Program-made: the position numbers and the translations under genes
Shown: positions 5,435 to 10,666 of the stretch, piece after piece
Numbering within the stretch: the stretch's first letter is position 1
Layout: every line of letters begins with the position of its first letter
Assembly (NCBI GenBank): GCA_017544185.1
Contig: JAFYEQ010000102.1
Coordinates: forward strand, 1 to 10,666
DNA: 10,666 bases
Direction of reading: 5' to 3'
Origin: Oscillospiraceae bacterium
GTDB lineage: Bacteria; Bacillota; Clostridia; Oscillospirales; Ruminococcaceae
The notes under the pieces: model-generated
Told to the model about the DNA's origin: nothing
The model's input: only the letters and a program-made list of their open reading frames with translations
The model's database searches: none

Positions 5435-6648
5435 AGATACTTTACTTAGACTGCGGCATGGGCGCTGCGGGGGATATGCTCACCGCTGCCCTTGCGGGAC
5501 TTCTCCCCGCGCCCGACAAGTTCACTGAAAGACTGGGCACACTGTTCGAGGGAGTACATTTCGAGCTCCTGCCTGCCACGAAGTGCGGCATCACGGGCCA
5601 ACAGATGTCCGTTCGCATAAAGGGCGTGGATGAGAACGAGATCCACGAGCAGGCCGCACACGACCCTGATGAGCATACACATCATCACCACAGGACCATG
5701 AAGGATATCGAGGATCTGGTGGAAAAGCTGGACGTGCCCGGGAAGGTCAAAAGAGATATACTCGCCGTGTACGGCATCATAGCCGACGCGGAGAGCCATG
5801 TCCACGGAGTTCCCGTGACTGATATACACTTCCATGAGGTGGGCACTCTGGATGCCCTTGCGGACATCACAGCGGTGTGCCTTGCCATGTACGAGCTGGC
5901 TCCAAATAAGGTCTATGCTTCCCCTGTCCACGTAGGCTGCGGCAGTGTGAAGTGTGCCCATGGCGTGCTCCCTGTACCCGCTCCCGCCACCGAGCAGATC
6001 CTCCGTGACGTGCCCATATACGGCGGCAAGATCGAGGGCGAGCTGTGTACTCCCACGGGTGCAGCCCTCCTGAAGTACTTCGTCGACAGGTTCGGAGATA
6101 TGCCTATCATGAGCGTCTCCGCTGCAGGCTACGGCATGGGCAGCAGAGACTACCCCCAGGCCAACTGTGTACGCGCTCTGCTGGGCGGCTCCGACGAGGG
6201 CAGCGATCCTGTGATCGTGCTCTCCTGCACCATAGACGATATGACTGCGGAGGACATATCCTACGCCATGAAGATGCTCTTCTCCGGCGGCGCCATGGAC
6301 GTATACACCCTCCCTGTATGCATGAAGAAGAGCAGGATGGGAACTATGCTCTGCGTGGTATGCCCCGCCGAGATACGCGACAGCATGATCGAGATGATCT
6401 TCCGTCACACCTCCACCATAGGAGTGCGTGAGGAGATCACCAGACGCTACGTGCTCAAGCGCCATACCGAGACCGTGGACTCCCCTCTGGGCGAGATACA
6501 CAGGAAGGTATCCGAGGGCTACGGTGTCACCAGGATAAAGTACGAGCATGACGATCTGGAGCGGATGGCTTCGGAGAACTATATGAGCATAGAGGAGCTC
6601 AGGATGTGGCTCCTCAGCAACGACGCAGAAGCCGAGAACGACAAATGA
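5431..6648 (+). CDS. larC: LarC, nickel insertion (cyclometallase)
   Basis: LarC inserts nickel into the dithiolated pincer nucleotide in a CTP-dependent cyclometallation, completing the cofactor in the cytoplasm. The 405-residue product starts with the conserved MKILYLDCGMGAAGDML. It carries a His-rich loop at residues 72-87 (including HTHHHH), a likely nickel-binding or storage tract. Next come ESHVHG and DIHFHEVGTLDALADI (121-146), the GELCTPTGAALLKYF motif, and a C-terminal domain with SCTIDDMTAEDISYAM. Lactobacillus plantarum larC is split into larC1 and larC2 and needs a programmed frameshift; here one uninterrupted frame covers the full length. The start is backed by GGAGG at 5420-5424 and the ATGA overlap with larB. 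The stop overlaps the larE start in the same way. Confidence 0.95.
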   Translation: MKILYLDCGMGAAGDMLTAALAGLLPAPDKFTERLGTLFEGVHFELLPATKCGITGQQMSVRIKGVDENEIHEQAAHDPDEHTHHHHRTMKDIEDLVEKLDVPGKVKRDILAVYGIIADAESHVHGVPVTDIHFHEVGTLDALADITAVCLAMYELAPNKVYASPVHVGCGSVKCAHGVLPVPAPATEQILRDVPIYGGKIEGELCTPTGAALLKYFVDRFGDMPIMSVSAAGYGMGSRDYPQANCVRALLGGSDEGSDPVIVLSCTIDDMTAEDISYAMKMLFSGGAMDVYTLPVCMKKSRMGTMLCVVCPAEIRDSMIEMIFRHTSTIGVREEITRRYVLKRHTETVDSPLGEIHRKVSEGYGVTRIKYEHDDLERMASENYMSIEELRMWLLSNDAEAENDK

Positions 6649-7424
6649 CGCTCACCGAGAAAGAACATCGCCTTGAGGAGATACTGCGCTCTGCAGGGAG
6701 CGTATATATAGCCTATTCCGCGGGAGTGGACTCCACCTTTCTGCTGAGAGCGGCGTATGATATCACGGGGGCTGTCACTGCCGTGACCATGCGCTCCCCA
6801 TTCATGCCCGAAGAGGAGATCGAAGACAGCATCTCCTTCTGCAAAGAGCAGGGCATACCCCAGATCATAGTCGATCACGATACCCTCACGGGGGATATCG
6901 TCCACAATCCTCCCGACCGATGCTACCGCTGCAAGCGTGTGATATTCTCCCGCATAAAGTCTCTTGCCGAAGAGAACGGTATAGTCGCGGTATTCGACGG
7001 CTCCAACGCCGACGACGATCCCGCCGACCGCCCCGGTATGCGGGCGCTGGAGGAGCTGGGGATACGCAGTCCTCTCCGTGAGGCAGGACTTACCAAGGCG
7101 GACATACGCGCCCTCTCCCGTAAGATGGGGCTCCCCACATGGGACAAGCCCTCCCTCGCCTGCCTTGCCACGCGCATAGCCACGGGTGAGCGGCTGACGA
7201 AAGAGAAGCTGGCCATGACCGCCGCCGCAGAGAGGTACATCCGTTCTCTGGGGATAGCGCAGTGCCGCGTGAGGATGCAGGGGGATACGGCCCGCATCGA
7301 GACAGATCCCGATGATATACCTCGCTTGGCGGCTCAGGGTACCGCATCGGCGGTATATGAGCACCTGAGAGGACTTGGGTATACACACGTATCGCTGGAT
7401 CTGGGTGGTTATGGTAGAAGGTAG
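6645..7424 (+). CDS. larE: LarE, ATP-dependent sulfur transferase, three-cysteine type
   Basis: LarE adenylates pyridinium-3,5-biscarboxylate mononucleotide and converts its carboxylates to thiocarboxylates. The 259-residue protein has the PP-loop SAGVDST (residues 25-31; the usual second Gly is Ala), DGSNADD (118-124), RPGMRALEELGIRSPL and the end LDLGGYGR. Cys173 (SLACLATR) lies where Lactobacillus plantarum LarE has its sacrificial Cys176. This protein also has Cys93 and Cys96 (DRCYRCKR), where the L. plantarum protein has none. Known for the family: three-cysteine LarE proteins, as from Thermotoga, bind a [4Fe-4S] cluster and transfer sulfur catalytically; I infer that class here. The ATGA overlap at 6645 sets the start. 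A GTG at 6606, eight bases after GAGGAG, is the alternative. The C terminus stops a few residues earlier than usual. Confidence 0.92.
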   Translation: MTLTEKEHRLEEILRSAGSVYIAYSAGVDSTFLLRAAYDITGAVTAVTMRSPFMPEEEIEDSISFCKEQGIPQIIVDHDTLTGDIVHNPPDRCYRCKRVIFSRIKSLAEENGIVAVFDGSNADDDPADRPGMRALEELGIRSPLREAGLTKADIRALSRKMGLPTWDKPSLACLATRIATGERLTKEKLAMTAAAERYIRSLGIAQCRVRMQGDTARIETDPDDIPRLAAQGTASAVYEHLRGLGYTHVSLDLGGYGRR

Positions 7425-7431
7425 CAGCAGC

Positions 7432-7467
7432 CCCCATTGGGGATGTGGCGATATCCACATATTCCCC
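7432..7467 (+). other. inverted repeats downstream of larE
   Basis: Two competing structures can be drawn. CCCC-ATT-GGGG (7432-7442) is a tight small hairpin. Alternatively GGGGATGTGG (7439-7448) pairs with CCACAT (7455-7460) and, after a three-base bulge, CCCC (7464-7467). No T-run follows, so it is not a standard terminator. It abuts repeat copy B and may belong to it. Confidence 0.45.
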
Positions 7468-7550
7468 GACGACTGCGTCAGCAGTCGCGTCCCTTGTCCC
7501 TTGTCCCTTGCCCCTTGGACCCGGCAACTGCGCCGGCAGTTACATCTCTT
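7462..7550 (+). repeat. dispersed hairpin-plus-heptad repeat, copy B (double)
   Basis: TTCCCCG opens the copy (7462-7468). Stem one is CGACTGC (7470-7476) with GCAGTCG (7481-7487) around GTCA. Then come heptads TTGTCCC (7494-7500 and 7501-7507) and TTGCCCC (7508-7514). Stem two, GCAACTGC (7524-7531) with GCAGTTAC (7536-7543), has one mismatch and a GCCG loop, and ends in ATCTCTT. Compared with copy A, stem one has the A-T pair changed to G-C on both arms. It lies between the convergent larE and GH9 genes. Confidence 0.85.
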
Positions 7551-7588
7551 TACTGCACTGCGAAATAATATTGAAAGCGAAATAGTCT

Positions 7589-7619
7589 AAAAAGGTCGGG
7601 GAGAGCCCCGACCTTTTTT
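7589..7619. terminator. bidirectional terminator between larE and the GH9 gene
   Basis: A perfect 13-bp inverted repeat, AAAAAGGTCGGGG (7589-7601) with CCCCGACCTTTTT (7606-7618), has an AGAG loop. T-runs form on both strands (six on plus, five on minus), so it can end both the larBCE and the GH10-GH9 transcripts. The GH9 stop codon (7618-7620) touches it. Confidence 0.93.
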
Positions 7620-9249
7620 ATGAGCATATCGCTGCAGTGACAAATACCGCAGGAGAGTTCCAGTATATGGTGATCTCGTTGAGGGAGTAGCTGGCGGTAT
7701 CGTCGGCGTAGCATCTCATGGGCGGCGTACCCTCGGGTATCACAGACACAGCATAGGGGTCGGCGGGCCTGCGGTTGGGTCCGCCTGCCACCATGCCCGG
7801 GATGCACTCCTCCACACCGTCGGCAAAGGCGGGGCGCAGATGAGGATAGTTGCAGCGGAACTCGCCCGTACCCGTGACGTAGCTGATCCCCAGAGCATTC
7901 CTGCCCAGCAGATAGTGGAGCTGTCCCTGCACCTTGTCATCGGCAGCCTTACCCGACAGATACGCATCTATGGCGAGGATCATGCCGTTCTTCATCACGT
8001 TCATATTGCTGCCCCAGCAGTACTCATGCTCACGCATTGCGACGCTATAGCCGCTCACGGCGGACAGCTCCCGCAGCTCTGCTGCTCTCTCGGCAAAGGC
8101 GGTCCGTATGCGTGTCACCATATCCTCGTCATTAGCGTAGGGCGAGAGGATATACGCCAGAGATCCCAGTCCGCCTGTCTCGGCATACCCCAGTCCCGTG
8201 AGCATCACGTCGCAGGAGCGCATATGAGCAAACCAGTCCGCGTCTCCCGTAAGAGCGTACATCTCCGCCCACGCCCAGTACCTGTTGGACATATCGTCCC
8301 GCTGGCCGTAGCTGCCTGTATTCACGCCCTCGGGGTTGGTAAAGCCCACGAACTCGGGGTGAGCCTTCAGCCAGCCGCAGGCTCTCAGTGCGGTATCAAA
8401 GAGCCTGTCGGCGAAGGCTGTATCATAGGCGCGGTATATTCCCGACGCCAGGGCGCATACCGCTGCCAGATCTGCTGTAGCCATAGACGATACGGGGAAC
8501 ACATACAGCTGCTCCCTGTCGTCCTCGGGCATCACGAAGGGCGCGTGCATGGCCGTGGTCACCTTGTGATAGGCGCCGCCGTCCTCCGCCTGCATCTTCA
8601 TGAGCCACTCCAGCTCGTATCTGCACTCGGTGAGTATATCCGGCATATCCTGATGAGGTATCCCCGCGACCAGCCCGTCGAACACCTGTGGGTACATCCT
8701 GTATGCATACAGCAGATGTGCGGCGGCACATGCGCCTGCGGTGACATATCTCCCGTAGTCGCCCGCATCGTGCCAGCCCCCCGTGACGTCCAGCGACACG
8801 GATCTGTCCTCCCACAGCACAGCGTCCGAGGTATGGCATATACCATGGGCGTACTCCCCTGCATGCTCCTCGTCCAGTCCGCATCCGCAGCGCAGATACC
8901 AGAAGGCCTTGAGCATATCTTTGAGCACGGGGCAATATACGTCCTTCCCTATGCGAAAGCAGGGAGAAGTCTTCCCGCCTGCGCGGACACGGTATATTCC
9001 CTCCGCCGTCAGGTCGGAGAAGTCGGCGGTATATACATCGTCCCCCGAGGCAGCATCATACCCGTGATGGCAGGTCTTCCCCGTGAAGCATATCCTGCCG
9101 TCCCCGTCGGTCACCTCGAAGACGCCGCACTCGAAGGGGATCACAGCGATCTTTCGGGCATCGGGCATATACCCCGCCTGATCGGTGTGTATCCCGAAGG
9201 GGGTAGACCTGATATGCGTCAGGTCTCTTTCAAAATACTTTCTCTCCAT
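7618..9249 (-). CDS. glycoside hydrolase family 9 (endoglucanase/cellodextrinase), no signal peptide
   Basis: This is a 543-residue GH9 enzyme. An N-terminal Ig-like domain (about residues 15-100, starting GIHTDQAGYMPDA) leads to the (alpha/alpha)6 catalytic barrel. Visible active-site elements are DVTGGWHDAGDYGRY (154-168), with Asp161 and Asp164 as catalytic base candidates; LLGRNALGISYVTG (447-460); His470 in PHLRPA; and general acid Glu525 in NEITIYWNSP. GH9 enzymes hydrolyse beta-1,4-glucan chains with inversion. The N terminus MERKYFERDLTHIRS is polar and charged, with no signal peptide, and there is no dockerin or carbohydrate-binding module. It is therefore probably cytoplasmic and acts on imported cello- or mixed-linkage oligosaccharides (inference). 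The start is 28 nt after the GH10 stop, with AAGGA at 9257-9261 as ribosome site, so the two form one operon. A terminator follows directly. Confidence 0.94.
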   Translation of the reverse strand: MERKYFERDLTHIRSTPFGIHTDQAGYMPDARKIAVIPFECGVFEVTDGDGRICFTGKTCHHGYDAASGDDVYTADFSDLTAEGIYRVRAGGKTSPCFRIGKDVYCPVLKDMLKAFWYLRCGCGLDEEHAGEYAHGICHTSDAVLWEDRSVSLDVTGGWHDAGDYGRYVTAGACAAAHLLYAYRMYPQVFDGLVAGIPHQDMPDILTECRYELEWLMKMQAEDGGAYHKVTTAMHAPFVMPEDDREQLYVFPVSSMATADLAAVCALASGIYRAYDTAFADRLFDTALRACGWLKAHPEFVGFTNPEGVNTGSYGQRDDMSNRYWAWAEMYALTGDADWFAHMRSCDVMLTGLGYAETGGLGSLAYILSPYANDEDMVTRIRTAFAERAAELRELSAVSGYSVAMREHEYCWGSNMNVMKNGMILAIDAYLSGKAADDKVQGQLHYLLGRNALGISYVTGTGEFRCNYPHLRPAFADGVEECIPGMVAGGPNRRPADPYAVSVIPEGTPPMRCYADDTASYSLNEITIYWNSPAVFVTAAICS

Positions 9250-9277
9250 GTCAAAGTCCTTCGCGTCACGATACAGA

Positions 9278-10489
9278 TCACAGCGTCAATGCACATTCTT
9301 CCCCGCTGCCGTCGTTCACGACGGTGACGGTCTTGTCTCCCACGGTGATGTCGTATGTGCCCCTGAAGCCCTCAAGAGCAAAGCTGCCGCTGTCGTCGGT
9401 CTTTGCGGTGTAGGACGTGGACCACTCGCCGTGTATGAGGTCCTTGAGCATATGATACACGGGCTTGGGCGTGCTGTCGCGTCTTATCAGGCCGCTGGGA
9501 GCGCCCAGCCACATACCGTCGGAGAAGTCCCAGGCGGTGATCGCCTTGACGAGAGGATGGCTGAAGAGTATGCGGTACATCTCCTCGGTCTGTGCTCTCT
9601 GCCTCTCTTCGTACTCGGGGGTGGATACCCAGTTGTCGTTGTGGTAGTCGTTGAGATCCTCTATCTCGGGGGGCATGAGCTCGCCCGAGATCAGCGTGTT
9701 CTCCGTGAAGTGTATCGGCAGACCGAAGCGCTCGAAGCGTGCCAGCACCGTCTCCAGCTTCTCTCTTCCCCAATAGCCCTGATGCTGATGGGACTGTATA
9801 CCTATCACGTCTATGGGCACGCCCGCATCAAGGCACTGCTCGATCACATGGGCATACTCCTCGGAGGTGTTGAAGTCATTTATGAGCAGCACCGCGTCGG
9901 GGTCGGCTGCCTTTGCAGCATCGAACACCGCCTTGATCAGAGGTATGCGTCCGTAGTAGTTACACAGCCTTGTGACAGCGTTGTCGTACTTATCGAATAC
10001 GGGCATGATGACCGTTTCATTGATCACGTCCCAATAGCCGAGCCGTCCCTTGAAGTCCCCTACCTCGCGGCTGATGCGGTCGAGCTGCTTCTGCATGATC
10101 ACCTCGATGGGGTACTTCATGAGCCAGTCGGCGCATACCGTATGCCAGCAGAGAGGATGGCCCTTTGCAGCGGCTCCCAGTGCCAGCATCCTGTCGACCG
10201 CCCTGATCATGCCCTCCTTGCCGGTATGGCCCTCCTCGGGCTCATAGCGGCCCCAGTAGAAGGGCAGCGTGCCGTAGTTGAACACGTCCTTCCACAGATC
10301 GACACGGGCAGCGAACTTATCCCTCATCTCCTCGGGCGCGTTCTCCAGTGCGAGTATATCGAATGCACCTGCGCCGAAGAGGAACTCATGTCTCTTCAGC
10401 TCTACCTTGACCTCTTTGTTCCTGACAAGGCCTGCAGCGTCCCTGATAAATACTCTTTTTTGTGACTTGCGGTGTGCTATGTCGTACAT
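9278..10489 (-). CDS. glycoside hydrolase family 10 (beta-1,4-xylanase), no signal peptide
   Basis: This is a 403-residue GH10 enzyme from the start chosen here. Family marks are EFLFGAGAF (35-43), GHPLCWHTV (110-118), the acid/base Glu158 in WDVINET, LLINDFNT (201-208), IQSHQHQG (231-238), the nucleophile Glu263 in IHFTEN, and AITAWDFSDG (316-325). GH10 enzymes cleave beta-1,4-xylan with retention. A small beta domain ends the protein (about 358-403; GSFALEGFRGTYDITVGDK), of a kind often appended to GH10 barrels. There is no signal peptide, so it is probably an intracellular xylo-oligosaccharide hydrolase, matching its signal-less GH9 partner. The ATG at 10487-10489 is preferred: AAGAGG (10496-10501) lies six bases upstream. 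The in-frame ATG 12 codons earlier would fall only a few bases after the predicted transcription start. Confidence 0.93.
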   Translation of the reverse strand: MYDIAHRKSQKRVFIRDAAGLVRNKEVKVELKRHEFLFGAGAFDILALENAPEEMRDKFAARVDLWKDVFNYGTLPFYWGRYEPEEGHTGKEGMIRAVDRMLALGAAAKGHPLCWHTVCADWLMKYPIEVIMQKQLDRISREVGDFKGRLGYWDVINETVIMPVFDKYDNAVTRLCNYYGRIPLIKAVFDAAKAADPDAVLLINDFNTSEEYAHVIEQCLDAGVPIDVIGIQSHQHQGYWGREKLETVLARFERFGLPIHFTENTLISGELMPPEIEDLNDYHNDNWVSTPEYEERQRAQTEEMYRILFSHPLVKAITAWDFSDGMWLGAPSGLIRRDSTPKPVYHMLKDLIHGEWSTSYTAKTDDSGSFALEGFRGTYDITVGDKTVTVVNDGSGEECALTL

Positions 10490-10495
10490 GACCGG

Positions 10496-10501
10496 CCTCT
10501 T
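10496..10501 (-). promoter_or_regulatory. ribosome binding site deciding the GH10 start
   Basis: Read on the minus strand, AAGAGG lies six bases before the ATG at 10489. The upstream in-frame ATG (10523-10525) has no such site and almost coincides with the transcription start. Confidence 0.65.
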
Positions 10502-10505
10502 TCCC

Positions 10506-10523
10506 GCCGATGCTCTTATCGGC
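10506..10523 (-). promoter_or_regulatory. hairpin in the GH10 leader
   Basis: GCCGAT (10506-10511) pairs with ATCGGC (10518-10523) around a six-base loop, close to the 5' end of the predicted transcript and five bases from the ribosome site. It could stabilise the mRNA 5' end. It is short, so function is uncertain. Confidence 0.4.
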
Positions 10524-10536
10524 ATTTGATACGGAT

Positions 10537-10565
10537 ATTATACCACAGCGCTCTGTCTATGTCAA
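10537..10565 (-). promoter_or_regulatory. consensus promoter of the GH10-GH9 operon
   Basis: On the minus strand, TTGACA (10560-10565), exactly 17 nt, and TATAAT (10537-10542) match both sigma-A hexamers and the ideal spacing perfectly. Transcription should start near 10530, giving a leader of about 40 nt. No obvious operator palindrome is seen next to it. Confidence 0.88.
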
Positions 10566-10608
10566 CATCATATCCTATGATCCCAACAGCACATATCCTC
10601 TAATGATA

Positions 10609-10666
10609 GGGACAAGAGATGCAACTGCTGGCGCAGTTGCTAGGGACGCGACTGCTGACGCAGTCG
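10609..10666 (-). repeat. dispersed hairpin-plus-heptad repeat, copy C (inverted, cut by window end)
   Basis: On the plus strand it reads GGGACAAGAGAT (10609-10620). Stem GCAACTGC (10621-10628)/GCAGTTGC (10633-10640) follows with a TGGC loop, then TAGGGACG, then stem CGACTGC (10649-10655)/GCAGTCG (10660-10666) with a TGAC loop. On the minus strand the order is the GAC-type hairpin, a shortened CGTCCC spacer, the AAC-type hairpin, then ATCTCTTGTCCC. This is the same order as copy B, with only a trace of the heptads. The element probably continues past the window. Confidence 0.83.

Noticed and set aside
5446..6549. A 367-codon open frame on the minus strand opposite larC
   Set aside because: It mirrors the larC coding frame in a GC-rich gene, has no ribosome site or recognisable motif, and its composition follows from the codon use of larC.
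5431..6648. A programmed frameshift in larC, as in Lactobacillus plantarum larC1/larC2
   Set aside because: The frame is continuous from the conserved N terminus to the C-terminal domain, so no frameshift is needed.
7840..9327. A 495-codon open frame on the plus strand opposite the GH9 gene
   Set aside because: The GH9 frame has all catalytic motifs; the opposite frame shows none and lacks a credible start. It is a GC-driven shadow.
9185..10465. A 426-codon open frame on the plus strand opposite the GH10 gene
   Set aside because: GH10 motifs are complete on the minus strand; the opposite reading has low-complexity Val/Leu/His runs typical of an antisense shadow.
10490..10525. A start for the GH10 gene 12 codons upstream (MPIRASAG...)
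   Set aside because: The ATG lies about five bases after the predicted transcription start and has no ribosome site; the ATG at 10489 has AAGAGG at good spacing.

Overview
The window looks like chromosome of a GC-rich Gram-positive anaerobe of the Clostridia, most likely Ruminococcus or a close Oscillospiraceae relative. This is an inference from gene content and style: strong AGGAGG ribosome sites, frequent ATGA stop/start overlaps, a diacylglyceryl-type lipoprotein, signal-less GH10 and GH9 plant-polysaccharide hydrolases, a ferredoxin-fused aldo/keto reductase, and nickel-pincer (Lar) cofactor genes. I see no tRNA, rRNA, transposase, CRISPR array or phage gene.

Layout, left to right. (1) 1-2396, plus strand: the end of an operon for a MacB/LolCDE-type ABC transporter. 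It holds a permease cut by the window edge, a lipoprotein with seven in-frame 24-nt repeats, and the ATPase, closed by a perfect 14-bp terminator that includes the ATPase stop codon. (2) 2397-2537: intergenic DNA with a small direct repeat and copy A of a dispersed hairpin-plus-heptad repeat. (3) 2538-3656, minus strand: an aldo/keto reductase with two [4Fe-4S] motifs, with a good promoter and a 17-nt palindrome in its leader. (4) 3853-4622, plus strand: a promoter and two overlapping small membrane-protein genes that look like diverged copies of each other, ended by a strong terminator. (5) 4670-7424, plus strand: larB-larC-larE, translationally coupled through ATGA overlaps, with larB starting only 8 nt after that terminator. 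(6) 7425-7619: copy B of the repeat and a perfect 13-bp bidirectional terminator between convergent genes. (7) 7618-10489, minus strand: a two-gene GH10-GH9 operon without signal peptides, driven by a consensus promoter. (8) 10543-10666: that promoter's -35 region, then inverted copy C of the repeat running off the window end.

How the genes work together. LarB carboxylates and hydrolyses nicotinate adenine dinucleotide, LarE installs the two sulfurs, and LarC inserts nickel, giving the nickel-pincer nucleotide used by lactate racemase (LarA) and its relatives. No LarA is present here, so the client enzyme must lie elsewhere. The GH10/GH9 pair probably works in the cytoplasm on imported xylo- and cello-oligosaccharides. 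The ABC operon probably exports something across the membrane, or remodels the envelope, with the repeat lipoprotein as its surface partner.

The least explained signals are the dispersed repeat family, whose hairpin arms differ between copies by compensating base-pair changes; the paralogous membrane-protein pair; and the terminator set directly against the larB start codon.
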